Assembly (NCBI GenBank): GCA_938007935.1
Contig: CALLMD010000003.1
Coordinates: 89,447-153,446, forward strand
From: an uncultured Hellea sp.
GTDB taxonomy: Bacteria; Pseudomonadota; Alphaproteobacteria; Caulobacterales; Maricaulaceae
Reading direction: 5' to 3'
DNA length: 64,000 bases
Part shown: positions 25,969-34,720 of the stretch, in pieces
Numbering within the stretch: the stretch's first letter is position 1
Layout of the letters: the number at the start of each line of letters is the position of its first letter
The notes under the pieces: generated by a model
The model's database searches: none
The model's input: the letters and a program-made list of their open reading frames with translations, nothing else
Told to the model about the DNA's origin: nothing
Position numbers and translations under genes: made by a program

Positions 25969-27825
25969 ATGCATCGTTATATATTCATACTTTTATTAAT
26001 TAGTTTTTCTAACTTTTGTTACGCATCTTCACCTGCACTCCCCGAATTAAGCTTTGATAATGCGCAGGTCCAAGTGACCGAGGGTGATAACGCAACTCTT
26101 CAAGTAGTACTTTCTCATCCTGTTCCTTATCCCGTCCGCGTTACGCTTTCGACAAGAAAGGGCAATGCCGTTTCAGGGCAAGACTTTGTTTCAAAATCTC
26201 AGCGCATTACTTTCCCTGCTGGTTCCACCTCCCAATCTGTTACATTTAATACAAATGATGATGAGATAGATGAAGCTGAACAATTCTTTTGGGTTTATCT
26301 AAGAAATCCCTCAAATGCAGAGATTATGACTGAGAGGGCAAAACTCACAATAGTTGACAATGATGACGCACCAACGATTACATTTGATAAGTATGAGTAT
26401 TCAATTGTTGAAGGCACCAGTAATAAACCAACAGAAGTTAAAATTCGGGTTCGCTTAAGTCACAGAAGTGAAAAGATTATAAGGTTCACAGTTCATACCG
26501 CGGCCAATACAGCAACAGCCTTTGAATTTGAATACGTAGCTGAAAGAGTTTTATTCGATTCCAAAAGTGTTGTTTTCGATTATATCGTCAATGTTGTCGC
26601 AGACGCTGACCTTGAAGGTAGGCAGCAGTTTTATTTATATATGAGAAATCCGTCAAATTCACATTTGCTGCTGGATGACCCTGATGCAGACCGTATTAGA
26701 ACTAAGATAAAGATAAATGACGATGATCAGTTATCCCCGCAACCACAAATATACGCCGCAAATAGTTTTACGTGGATTGGTACTTTTGGCCGTCGGTTTA
26801 CAGAAATAGAATTAGATGAAATAGCTAAAAATACTGAATTTGTCGTTTTAGCCAAGTTTCATGCATTATTCGATATCGATATCCATCACGATGAGGCCGC
26901 ACTTTTAAAGCAGCGCAATCCGAGCTTAAAGGTCTTGCCTTATTTTAACGCTAAGCATTGGTTCCTCGAGAGCAAATGGGGAACGACGCCTCATTCTGAA
27001 TGTCTCGTAAGAGATAGTAATGGTGATTTAGAGGTTAAACCTACAGACCGTTCCGACGCTAATTATTTAGACCTACGAATTCCTAGCTGTAGGCAGTGGA
27101 TGATGGATACAGTTTTGGATTGGATGAATACCAATAATTATGATGGTATCGCTTATGACTCTGCAGGGCCAATTGGAGATTTTGGCGAGGGGACTTATTG
27201 GCAAGATCTACTTGGCAATCAATTCGAGGTAGATGCATGGAATGCTGGCCTAGAAACCCTTCTCTCAGAAACAAAAGAGCTATTGCAGCAACAAGGGCTA
27301 ATTGTGATTTTTAACGGCATTGGTGAATCAAGTTTCAGGGATATTGATAGGGATACATTCCAGCTTGATTATACTGATGGCGCTTTGAATGAGTCATTTG
27401 CCATTAACCCAGCTGGGGGTCTGCGGGCATCCTTGGTCGATGATATTGAGCTTATGCAAACAGCTAGCGATAAAATATTGCTGATGAAGACAAATATTTA
27501 TGACGATGGTGATAATCAGCGCACTTTAAGACTGGGGCGTTTCGCTTACGCCAGTTTTTTAATGGGCTGGGTTCCTGAGCAATCCTATTTTAAATACGGA
27601 GTAGATGATTTTTATACTTCAGCTGAATTAGAGGACTTTGCAATAGTTAGACAACTAGATATTGGCTTGCCAGTTGATTTCTACACTAAGACTTATGAAC
27701 TCATGAGTAGAGAGTTTGATAACTATTTTGTATTCGTCAATCCCACAGATAGTGAAGTGGCTGTCTCTCATAATGGCAATGTATTACTCGTTCCATCTAT
27801 GGATGCCTTGTTTATTTCAAAGTAA
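25969..27825 (+). CDS. secreted protein with two Calx-beta domains and a glycosidase-like TIM-barrel domain
   Basis: A 618-residue exported protein; the Sec signal MHRYIFILLLISFSNFCYAS ends near residue 20. Residues about 27-132 and 133-253 are two Calx-beta modules, each with a VTEGDNAT/IVEGTSN motif, an acidic turn (DDEIDEAEQFF, DADLEGRQQFY) and RNPSN, ending in VDNDD or NDDDQ, likely calcium-binding. Residues about 262-610 look like a glycoside hydrolase TIM barrel: TWIGTFGRRF, LKVLPYFNAKHWF, NNYDGIAYDSAGP and LIVIFNGIGE, as in putative glycosyl hydrolases of the GHL15/endo-alpha-galactosaminidase-like type. Catalytic acids would be Asp residues in YDSAG and DYTDG. Markedly more A+T rich than its surroundings, suggesting acquisition. 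No partner genes beside it. Confidence 0.8.
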   Translation: MHRYIFILLLISFSNFCYASSPALPELSFDNAQVQVTEGDNATLQVVLSHPVPYPVRVTLSTRKGNAVSGQDFVSKSQRITFPAGSTSQSVTFNTNDDEIDEAEQFFWVYLRNPSNAEIMTERAKLTIVDNDDAPTITFDKYEYSIVEGTSNKPTEVKIRVRLSHRSEKIIRFTVHTAANTATAFEFEYVAERVLFDSKSVVFDYIVNVVADADLEGRQQFYLYMRNPSNSHLLLDDPDADRIRTKIKINDDDQLSPQPQIYAANSFTWIGTFGRRFTEIELDEIAKNTEFVVLAKFHALFDIDIHHDEAALLKQRNPSLKVLPYFNAKHWFLESKWGTTPHSECLVRDSNGDLEVKPTDRSDANYLDLRIPSCRQWMMDTVLDWMNTNNYDGIAYDSAGPIGDFGEGTYWQDLLGNQFEVDAWNAGLETLLSETKELLQQQGLIVIFNGIGESSFRDIDRDTFQLDYTDGALNESFAINPAGGLRASLVDDIELMQTASDKILLMKTNIYDDGDNQRTLRLGRFAYASFLMGWVPEQSYFKYGVDDFYTSAELEDFAIVRQLDIGLPVDFYTKTYELMSREFDNYFVFVNPTDSEVAVSHNGNVLLVPSMDALFISK

Positions 27826-27891
27826 GCAGGCCAATCCTCAACAAAAACGCCCTTAAACCCTGCCCGCATCACAGTTTTAAAAACTTAATCC

Positions 27892-28346
27892 TCAGGCCCC
27901 GCACTTGGCCTATATTTCTTGTGTCATCGGGAAACTATCCTCGATGATGTAAGTTTTGATTCACATGGATAGGTAAGAGTACGTTACTTACTGGTGGATT
28001 AGACGGTGAGACTGAGCAGCTTGCGTGTCTTTGCTGCGTTCATTTGCGAGATGCAAGTGAACTCGCAAAAGCACATTACGAGCAAGCCTGTGCCGGGTCT
28101 TTGTAGCGGGGCCTGACCACTACGTTTAGCGATATTTGGTATTGTATCGTGTACGGACGTGACTGTGGGATTTTCCAAAGAGGCCGCTACACAAAAATCA
28201 TCGCCGCAGGGTCAGTGCCTTGTAAAACATCTTAGAATAAATTTGGTATCCATCAGGGTACCGGCCCTGCGGGCTGTCCTAGTTGAATTTTTCCGAAAGA
28301 AAAAATCAACCGAGGCGAACGCTTTCACGGATTTTTAAAAAATCCG
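27892..28346. other. non-coding region rich in inverted repeats, candidate structured RNA
   Basis: No convincing ORF lies between 27826 and 28455. Pairings seen: TCAGGCCCCGC (27892-27902) with GCGGGGCCTGA (28106-28116), 11 bp perfect; GTAGCGG (28103-28109) with CCGCTAC (28184-28190), competing with it; GTTCATTTGC (28038-28047) with GCAAGTGAAC (28053-28062), competing with TTTGCGAG (28043-28050) and CTCGCAAA (28062-28069); CGATA (28130-28134) with TATCG (28145-28149) inside CCAC/GTGG; a near-perfect 12-bp hairpin at 28282-28310; and CGGATTTTT/AAAAATCCG at 28328-28346. It does not match tmRNA, RNase P, SRP or obvious 6S signatures that I know. Orientation unknown. It may be a ncRNA, a switch or a decayed element. 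Confidence 0.4.
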
Positions 28347-28455
28347 ACTCTGCTCGCAGCACAGAACCGTCTTGTTTCTATTCAATTCCCTTCCCGCGAT
28401 TTTTCAGCTAGCCTGCCGCGCAGGAGCCGCCATAAAAATTATCATGCAAAACATC

Positions 28456-29642
28456 ATGAAAATAAAAGACCTCATCGCCTTTATCTTCGCCGCTTTGTTG
28501 TGCTTAGGCTGCTCGCCTAAACGCGCGGAGCTGCCCACGCCTGTGTCTGAGTTATGGGAAGGTTGTGAAAAGCAATGCTCAGTCAATAGTGACTGCGCCG
28601 TTATGCAAGGGCATAGCTGTATGGTCCCTATAGCGGGACATAAAAACGATCTTATTTGCTATGAAAAGGCCTTTGATAAGTACCGCGAGAGCGGCATATT
28701 AAATAACATAAAATGCCAGTCCCAAGGCCCGATTGAAAGCTACATCGCCCAATGTGAGAATAACATCTGCGTCGCCAAAGATTTACGCCCCGCGCCAGAA
28801 CCCGTGCCGCCAGTCGAGTCGCCAGTCGAATCGCAAGTCACGGCCATCACACCACCCAAATCGATAGATATTCGCCCGAACCCACAGCATTCAGAAGCTG
28901 TTCTGCTTGACCCTAAAATTCCAAACCCGAAAATTCTGGGACGTTTCGACGGTAAAGATGCCGCCTTTCCTTGGGATAGCAAATGGCAATTTGCGGGATG
29001 GCAACGCAAACCCGTGGAAGAGTTGGCGCCGAATTTCCAAATCTATGATAAACCATTTATCGCTTTCAGTTACAAAGGTAGCGCAAAGGGCAATATGTGG
29101 GGGCATGATGGCGACGTCTTTTTCCACCGCAATTATGAGGTCAATCTCGATAGCTTAATCTTAACACCAGATAGCAAGCGTTGTGATATGGCGCCCTGCA
29201 TGGATAGGGATTATAAAATCAATTCACGCCCCGTCCCCAAAAGCGGTTTATAGGGACCTATAAAATCGGATTTGACGCGACGGGCATGACCCTCACAAAT
29301 GCCCAAGAGAGTATTGAGTTAGAACATTTCACACCGCCAAAGCCTTTACCGCCCCGCCCCAAAGACCTACCACTTTGCGAGATAAGAGATATGAAAGCGG
29401 GCGAAATTGTACCCGCCGCTTATGAGCGTTCAGAGATTGAAGGCACGGGATATATTGTATGGGGGAGCGGCCAGACATTAATGTGGGATCATCATTTTGG
29501 CACACAGGGCAATGTTGCGCTCGCTAATGGTCAAGATGTGTTTTTTGAAGGGCCAGAGGGCCTCAAAGTGCTGCGCAAACTCACGCCTTACGCTACCTCT
29601 GCCAGCTTTGGGGTTAAGGGCCTTTATTGCGAGGGGTATTGA
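28456..29642 (+). pseudogene. lipoprotein gene broken by a frameshift near 29235-29242
   Basis: From ATG 28456 a lipoprotein signal with lipobox LCLGC leads a 265-residue product with many cysteines (CEKQCSVNSDCAVMQGHSCM), a Pro/Val/Glu linker near residue 115 and a second domain, ending at TAG 29251-29253. In the -1 frame, coding sense continues without break across the stop as RFIGTYKIGFDATGM and on to TAA/TGA at 29642, with a C-terminal TSASFGVKGLYCEGY. The frame changes at a CCCCAAAA run. One missing base there would restore a single protein of about 395 residues. It is either a real inactivating indel or a sequencing error. I do not recognise the family. Confidence 0.65.
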
Positions 29643-29654
29643 GTAGTGTGAAAT

Positions 29655-30947
29655 CTATCGCGGTTTGGGTTTAGACCTGAAACTCGACGTCGATGGCGCG
29701 CCGCTTTTTCCCTTAAAAGAGGGCCTAGATTGTGACCTGCCTTGAGGACGGCCCTTGGATTGGGAATGAGGTTTGGGTTTTGACTGAAATTGAGACCTGC
29801 CCCTTGATTGGAGTTTTGAACCGCCCTCTTCTTTGCCTTCGGGCTTGCCGTAATCGCGGCGGCATCTTTGGCCCAAACGCGTGAGCATTTCATAATTTAT
29901 GCTGCCAATGCTCTCGGCCTCAGCCGAGAGTTGATCGCCGCGAAAGACGACAACGCCGCCGACCTGTTTGGGCAAATGCACATCGGTAATATCGACCATG
30001 GTCAAATCCATGCTGACGCGGCCAACAATCGGCACCTTTGCGTCGTGGAGCGTGGCATAACCCTTATTGGACTCCAGCACAGGAATGCCGTCCGCATAGC
30101 CCGCCCCGATAACGGCAATGCGCATATCACGCGGGGCGGTATAGCTGGCATTATAGCCAAGACTTTCGCCCTTGTTGATGTCGCGGATTTGCAAAATGGG
30201 CGCGAGCAGCGTGGCAACAGGGCGCGTATCTTCTTGGGCGGGGTCATTGGTGGCATATCCCCCGTACAGGCCAATGCCGGGGCGCACCATTTGAAAATGA
30301 TAGGGCTTGCCCAGATATATGCCCGCCGTATTGGCCAAGCTCATCGGGGTGACGGGGAGCTGAGCGGCGGCTTTTTTAAATCGCGCGAGCTGGGTTTTAT
30401 TCAGCGGATGGTCTTTATCGGGCGCGCAGGCCAGATGGCTCATCACCCATTCTGGGGTCAGGGCCTGCCAGAGTTTTCTGTCTTTGGCAAAGACGGCAAA
30501 TTCGTCCGCGTCAAAACCAAGCCTATTCATGCCCGTATCAATATGGATGGCTGTGTAAGGGGGTTCATTCGTGCTGCGCGCAACCTCGGCCCAAAAGCGG
30601 GCTTGCTCCAGCGAGTTAATCACGGGTTTTAGTTTCGCCCCCAGCAGCACGCCCTTATCGCGCGGGGACGGACCGTTCAGCACATAAATTGCCCCGTTCG
30701 GGCCAATGGCCTCGCGCAGGATTTTACCCTCACCTGCTGTCGCGACGAAAAAGATACGGCAGCCCGCCCCGTAAAGCGCGCGGCCCACTTGCACCGCGCC
30801 GAGGCCATAAGCATCAGCTTTGACAGAGGCGCCAATTTTAGCATTGCCGACACGTTTTTTCAGCGCCTCATAATTATAGCGCAGATTGTCAAGATTAACC
30901 CGCAAGGTCGGCCGGGTGGAGTAAGATATGGGAGGCTGCGTGCTCAT
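29655..30947 (-). CDS. alr: alanine racemase with a basic low-complexity C-terminal tail
   Basis: A 430-residue PLP enzyme making D-alanine for peptidoglycan. Catalytic Lys43 is in ASVKADAYGLG and catalytic Tyr265 in ESLGYNASYT, the standard positions. The core ends near residue 367 (GQRCRRDYGKP), the usual length. A further 63 residues made almost only of Ser, Lys, Arg, Gln, Pro and Gly (for example KGRPQGRSQSRPSFKGKSG) follow; such a tail is not part of the family. It lies 49 bases downstream of dnaB on the same strand, a familiar alphaproteobacterial order. The stop is 12 bases from the convergent broken lipoprotein gene. Confidence 0.96.
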   Translation of the reverse strand: MSTQPPISYSTRPTLRVNLDNLRYNYEALKKRVGNAKIGASVKADAYGLGAVQVGRALYGAGCRIFFVATAGEGKILREAIGPNGAIYVLNGPSPRDKGVLLGAKLKPVINSLEQARFWAEVARSTNEPPYTAIHIDTGMNRLGFDADEFAVFAKDRKLWQALTPEWVMSHLACAPDKDHPLNKTQLARFKKAAAQLPVTPMSLANTAGIYLGKPYHFQMVRPGIGLYGGYATNDPAQEDTRPVATLLAPILQIRDINKGESLGYNASYTAPRDMRIAVIGAGYADGIPVLESNKGYATLHDAKVPIVGRVSMDLTMVDITDVHLPKQVGGVVVFRGDQLSAEAESIGSINYEMLTRLGQRCRRDYGKPEGKEEGGSKLQSRGRSQFQSKPKPHSQSKGRPQGRSQSRPSFKGKSGAPSTSSFRSKPKPR

Positions 30948-30996
30948 AGAGCTGGGCCTAACCTAAGCCTATGGCGAAAGAAAGGCCTTAAACTCT

Positions 30997-32481
30997 TTAC
31001 ATGCCCTCATAGCGCTCATCTTGGGCGAGATTACCAAATTTCGTGAGCTCTGGGTTAAAGGAGAGTTTGATGGTGCCGATAGGGCCGTGACGTTGCTTGC
31101 CGATAATGACTTCGGCTTTACCGTGCAGGCGTTCCATCTCTTCCTGCCATTGAAGATGCTCTTCTGTGCCCTCGGAGGGTTCGGAGCGCGCGACATAATA
31201 TTCCTCGCGGAACACAAACATAACCACATCGGCGTCTTGCTCGATGGAGCCGGATTCGCGCAAATCAGAGAGCTGCGGGCGCTTATCATCGCGCTGCTCA
31301 ACCTGGCGGGATAGCTGGGCCAGCGCCAGCACGGGGACATCAAGTTCCTTGGCGAGGGCTTTGAGGCCCTGCGTAATCATGGAAACTTCTTGCACGCGGT
31401 TAGTGCTAGAATTCATGGCGTTACCACCCGTCAAAAGCTGGAGATAATCCACGACGATCATATCAAGCCCGACCATGCGCTTCAGCCGTCTTGCCCGCGC
31501 CGAGAGCGCCCCAATAGAGAGCCCGCCCGTATCATCAATATGCAGCGGAATGCGGCTAATCTCATCGGCGCTATCGCGGATATGCTCATATTGCTCCGCC
31601 GTGATATCGCCGCGGCGAATTTTATGGGATGGCACGGTGGATTGCTCGGCCAGTAAACGCGTGGCGAGCTGTTCAGAGCTCATCTCGAGGGAGAAGAAAG
31701 CCACAACGCCGCCTTCGGCCGTTTTCTCTATCCCCGCCTCGTCCCGCTCTGTGCGATATTTCTTGGCGATATGAAACGCAATATTCGTCGCCAGCGAGGT
31801 CTTACCCATAGACGGGCGGCCAGCCAAAATAATCAAATCAGAGCGGTGCATGCCGCCAAGCTGACGATCAAGATCTATAAGCCCTGTGGAGGTGCCGGAT
31901 AAATGACCATCTCTGGCAAAGGCGGCACTGGCCATTTCGATAGAGCGAATAAGCGCGGTTTCAAACGTCACAAAGCCCGATTGCGTACCGCCAATTTCGG
32001 CCAGGTTATAAAGCTGGCTCTCGGCATTGGTGATCTGCGCCTGCGCGTCTTCTTCGCTATCGGTGTTAATCGCTTCGTGCTTAATTTCATCGCCCAAACG
32101 AATAAGCTCACGCCGCATCGCAAGGTCAAAAATCAACTTGGCATATTCTGTCGCGGTTGACCCTGCGGGGGCATTGTCAAGCAAGAGGGCGAGATATTCG
32201 ACGCCGCCAATATCAACCAAAGTCTCATCTTGGGCGAAACGGTTTTTCAGAACAATCGCGTCCGCGAGCTTGCCATGCTCGATGAGGCTAGAGATAGAAT
32301 CGAAAATGCGCAAATGGATAGGATTGTAAAAATGCTTGGCCTGCACAATGCCAGAGATGCGGTGATAAATTTCATTATCATAAAGCAATGCGCCCAAAAG
32401 CGCCTGCTCGGCTTCCGCGCTTTGCGGAGTCGTATCTAGCTCGGGCGATAAGCCCGGATCATTGTCTGCGATAAATGCCAT
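30997..32481 (-). CDS. dnaB: replicative DNA helicase
   Basis: A 494-residue DnaB, the hexameric 5'-3' helicase at the replication fork. The N-terminal primase-interacting domain (SAEAEQALLGALLYDNEIYH, about 20-125) and the RecA-like domain with Walker A GRPSMGKT (221-228), Walker B MIVVDYLQLL and QLSRQVEQRDDKRPQLSDLR are complete. No intein. I start at ATG 32481 (MAFIADNDPG) because the 51 residues further upstream have non-conserved sequence. Two extra residues of acidic insertion (PSEGTEEHLQWQEEMERLHG) near the C-terminus are normal for alphaproteobacteria. Confidence 0.97.
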   Translation of the reverse strand: MAFIADNDPGLSPELDTTPQSAEAEQALLGALLYDNEIYHRISGIVQAKHFYNPIHLRIFDSISSLIEHGKLADAIVLKNRFAQDETLVDIGGVEYLALLLDNAPAGSTATEYAKLIFDLAMRRELIRLGDEIKHEAINTDSEEDAQAQITNAESQLYNLAEIGGTQSGFVTFETALIRSIEMASAAFARDGHLSGTSTGLIDLDRQLGGMHRSDLIILAGRPSMGKTSLATNIAFHIAKKYRTERDEAGIEKTAEGGVVAFFSLEMSSEQLATRLLAEQSTVPSHKIRRGDITAEQYEHIRDSADEISRIPLHIDDTGGLSIGALSARARRLKRMVGLDMIVVDYLQLLTGGNAMNSSTNRVQEVSMITQGLKALAKELDVPVLALAQLSRQVEQRDDKRPQLSDLRESGSIEQDADVVMFVFREEYYVARSEPSEGTEEHLQWQEEMERLHGKAEVIIGKQRHGPIGTIKLSFNPELTKFGNLAQDERYEGM

Positions 32482-32559
32482 GGCTCTGCATAGGACAAGT
32501 TCAGTATTTGGCAAAGCGCATAGCGCAGATTTATTATGTGAATATCGGGTATAAAACTC

Positions 32560-32590
32560 AAAAAGAAAAACAGGCGCATGACTGCGCCTG
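32560..32590 (-). terminator. Rho-independent terminator of the exported unknown gene
   Basis: Minus strand: CAGGCGCA and TGCGCCTG pair perfectly (8 bp, 4-base loop) and are followed by TTTTTCTTTTT. It lies 49 bases beyond the stop of the gene at 32639-33295 and just upstream of dnaB. Confidence 0.88.
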
Positions 32591-32638
32591 CTATTTGCCG
32601 GAAGGGGGAGAGGAGAAACCGGCGAATGTGTCAAAGGT

Positions 32639-33295
32639 TTATGCCTTTGAGAGGCGGGTCATAAGCGCATCAACATTGTCAGCCAATTCGCCAATATTGT
32701 ACTCGATATTCTCCGCAGAGGCCGCGCCGAGCACTTCGCCTGTAAAGCTATTGACAAGCAAGGCTTTAGCTTTGGCCTTTTTCCAAATGGCTGGGTCTGC
32801 ATCCATGGTCAGACCCGTATGCTCGAGCGCGCGGCTACCGAAACTATGCCACGCAGCATCGCGTCCCGTGCCGTAAATGATGACGTGGGAATATCCCTCT
32901 AAAGCCGCCGTCATACGCACCTCATCAATTCTATTATCGCTCTGCGCAATATGGAGCGGCGTGGCTGGGATATATTTCAAATAAGCGCTTAAGCTAAGAA
33001 GAGAGACCTCCATATCAGAGCGCTTATCAAGCAGCGTCCAGTCATATTCTTCGCCATAAGGCGTCGGAATGAGGCGGCCTTCATCAAGGCGCGCCACAGC
33101 GATCTTGGCGGTCTTCGGCAGCGCAGGCGTCTTAATGTTTGTTTGTGATAAAGTCGGCCCGTCAAAAAGCTCAATCTCATATCCCGGCACGTCGAGCGGG
33201 TTCATGATTTCTAGCGCGCTTGCGCTATTGGCAAAGCCAGCAATTAATGCCGCCCCGAAAATTGTTGATGTGAGTGTTTTAAAAACTGTAGTCAT
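32639..33295 (-). CDS. exported protein of unknown function
   Basis: A 218-residue protein with a Sec signal peptide (TTVFKTLTSTIFGAALIAG, cleavage near ASA-LE). I choose ATG 33295 because AAGGG precedes it and the signal peptide starts there; the longer frame to 33406 adds 37 unlikely residues. The mature part has TAKIAVARLDEGRLIPTPYG, then a helical-strand region EVRMTAALEGYSHVIIYGTG and VNSFTGEVLGAASAEN, reminiscent of periplasmic proteins that carry a short conserved G-x-G-R motif, but no family is certain. It stands alone, followed by its own terminator and preceded by a gap of about 250 bases to rplS. Confidence 0.75.
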   Translation of the reverse strand: MTTVFKTLTSTIFGAALIAGFANSASALEIMNPLDVPGYEIELFDGPTLSQTNIKTPALPKTAKIAVARLDEGRLIPTPYGEEYDWTLLDKRSDMEVSLLSLSAYLKYIPATPLHIAQSDNRIDEVRMTAALEGYSHVIIYGTGRDAAWHSFGSRALEHTGLTMDADPAIWKKAKAKALLVNSFTGEVLGAASAENIEYNIGELADNVDALMTRLSKA

Positions 33296-33453
33296 GATGT
33301 CAGCCCTTCTTTCCTGATTAAGTGATAGGCTCTTATCACTGAGGACTAGGGCAGGCTTTTGCCGCCAATAAGATGATTTCAAGGCAATGTTTTCGTAATG
33401 TGGCAAGCCAGCGGCAAATGTGGCGGGTTTGATATATTAATCATATTCTATAC

Positions 33454-33472
33454 CTCGAAGAAAAACTTCGAG
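33454..33472. other. perfect hairpin upstream of the exported unknown gene
   Basis: CTCGAAG and CTTCGAG form a 7-bp stem with an AAAAA loop, between the rplS terminator and the gene starting at 33295. Neither strand has a T-run directly after it, so it is not a standard terminator; it could be a leader structure or operator. Confidence 0.35.
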
Positions 33473-33492
33473 CATTTAATTGTTTAAAAACT

Positions 33493-33532
33493 AAAAAACC
33501 CAGCCTATGAAATTTCATAAGCTGGGTTTTTT
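33493..33532 (-). terminator. strong terminator after rplS
   Basis: AAAAAACCCAGC and GCTGGGTTTTTT are perfectly complementary, 12 bases each, and the 16 bases between them are largely self-complementary (TATGAAATTTCATA), so the whole forms a near-continuous hairpin. On the minus strand the stem runs into six T residues, 18 bases past the rplS stop. It also looks functional on the plus strand. Confidence 0.92.
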
Positions 33533-33549
33533 AACAAATAGAGGCATGC

Positions 33550-33963
33550 TTACTTTTTCTTTTTAGCTTCACCTTTTTTGCGGGTCGCTTCGATACCGCG
33601 GCCTGTTGTGCGCTCTGTAATACGGGCTGATTTACCACGGCGATCACGTAGATAATAAAGCTTGGCGCGGCGTACCTTACCTTTGCGCTTAACTTGGATT
33701 TCCTCAACAAGCGGAGAGTAAACAGGGAAGACACGTTCAACGCCTTCACCATAAGAGATTTTACGAACCGTGAAGCTCTCATTCACACCTTTGCCAGCGC
33801 GGGCAATGCAGACGCCTTCAAAAGCTTGAAAACGTGTACGCGTACCTTCTGTAATACGAACCTGAACAACAAGTGTATCGCCAGCTGAAAAATCAGGGAT
33901 GACTTTGCCGCCCTCTAATAGACGGGCTTCTTCGGCTTTATTTAGTTTTTCAATCACGTTCAT
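33550..33963 (-). CDS. rplS: 50S ribosomal protein L19
   Basis: A 137-residue L19: [53 protein letters not shown] and [18 protein letters not shown], plus a basic tail ([10 protein letters not shown]). It sits at the subunit interface of the 50S particle. The start has GGAGA six bases before ATG 33963; the longer frame would overlap trmD further. Start overlaps the trmD end by 14 bases, so translation is coupled. Confidence 0.98.
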   Translation of the reverse strand: MNVIEKLNKAEEARLLEGGKVIPDFSAGDTLVVQVRITEGTRTRFQAFEGVCIARAGKGVNESFTVRKISYGEGVERVFPVYSPLVEEIQVKRKGKVRRAKLYYLRDRRGKSARITERTTGRGIEATRKKGEAKKKK

Positions 33964-34705
33964 GATCGTCTCCATTTTCATAGGCTTGCCACAAATCAGG
34001 GCGGCGCGCCTTTGTAATCTCTTCACTTTTCTGGCGTCTCCAAGTGGCAATCTTTTTGTGATCACCGCTTAAAAGCACCTCCGGGATAGCCCGGTCTTCA
34101 AACTCTCTTGGCTTGGTATAGAGCGGATACTCCAGCAAACCATCTTCAAAACTCTCTTCCGAAGCTGATTGTGCGTCTCCGAGAACCCCCGGAAGAAGCC
34201 GCACACAGGCTTCGATTAAAACTTGGGCCGCCACCTCGCCTCCGGCCAGAACATAGTCGCCAATTGAAATTTCTTCCATTTGGCGGCTCTCTATGACCCG
34301 TTGGTCGAGACCTTCAAACCGTCCACAAAACACAATAAGACCCGGTCCCGATGCCAGCTCCCTCACCCGTTTCTGGGTCAGCGGCTTGCCCCGGGGGGTC
34401 AAATAGATCAATGGGCGGCCTTCAAAGCTTTCACTTGAGCTGGCCACGCTATCGATGGCTTTTGCGGCCACATCAGGTTTCAAAACCATTCCGGGACCGC
34501 CGCCAGATGGCGGGCTATCAACAGTGCGGTGCCTATTAACGGAAAAATCACGGATGTCCACCGTTTCTAACGCCCAAATTCCGCTTTTTTGCGCCCCGCC
34601 TATAATCGACGCGCCCAGCACGCCAGGAAAGGCCTCGGGAAACAGTGTCAAAACACTGGCTTGCCAGACGGCTTGCGGCGCTGCTGATGTGGATTTATCG
34701 CTCAT
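33950..34705 (-). CDS. trmD: tRNA (guanine-37-N1)-methyltransferase
   Basis: A 251-residue SPOUT-class enzyme that methylates G37 of tRNAs with SAM and so prevents frameshifting. Trefoil-knot motifs [28 protein letters not shown] and [14 protein letters not shown] are intact, as is the C-terminal tRNA-binding part ([18 protein letters not shown]). It is followed by rplS, the usual pairing, but rimM and rpsP, which normally precede it, are missing here; a sirtuin gene lies 15 bases upstream instead. Confidence 0.98.
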   Translation of the reverse strand: MSDKSTSAAPQAVWQASVLTLFPEAFPGVLGASIIGGAQKSGIWALETVDIRDFSVNRHRTVDSPPSGGGPGMVLKPDVAAKAIDSVASSSESFEGRPLIYLTPRGKPLTQKRVRELASGPGLIVFCGRFEGLDQRVIESRQMEEISIGDYVLAGGEVAAQVLIEACVRLLPGVLGDAQSASEESFEDGLLEYPLYTKPREFEDRAIPEVLLSGDHKKIATWRRQKSEEITKARRPDLWQAYENGDDHERD

Positions 34706-34720
34706 TGAAGGGCTTTTAGG

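Noticed and set aside
27892..28346. tmRNA, RNase P RNA, SRP RNA or 6S RNA identity for the structured region
   Set aside because: No GGTTCGA T-loop, no tag reading frame, no GAGGAAAGTCC, and no SRP GGAAG-type loop. The 6S secondary structure could not be matched by eye.
29233..29244. Programmed -1 frameshift at CCCCAAAA
   Set aside because: In the upstream frame the codons are CCC AAA AGC; slipping back one base puts Lys tRNA on CAA, so the run is not a proper slippery heptamer. An indel is simpler.
30997..32634. Longer DnaB frame from 32634
   Set aside because: The first 51 residues are not conserved-looking; MAFIADNDPG is the plausible start.
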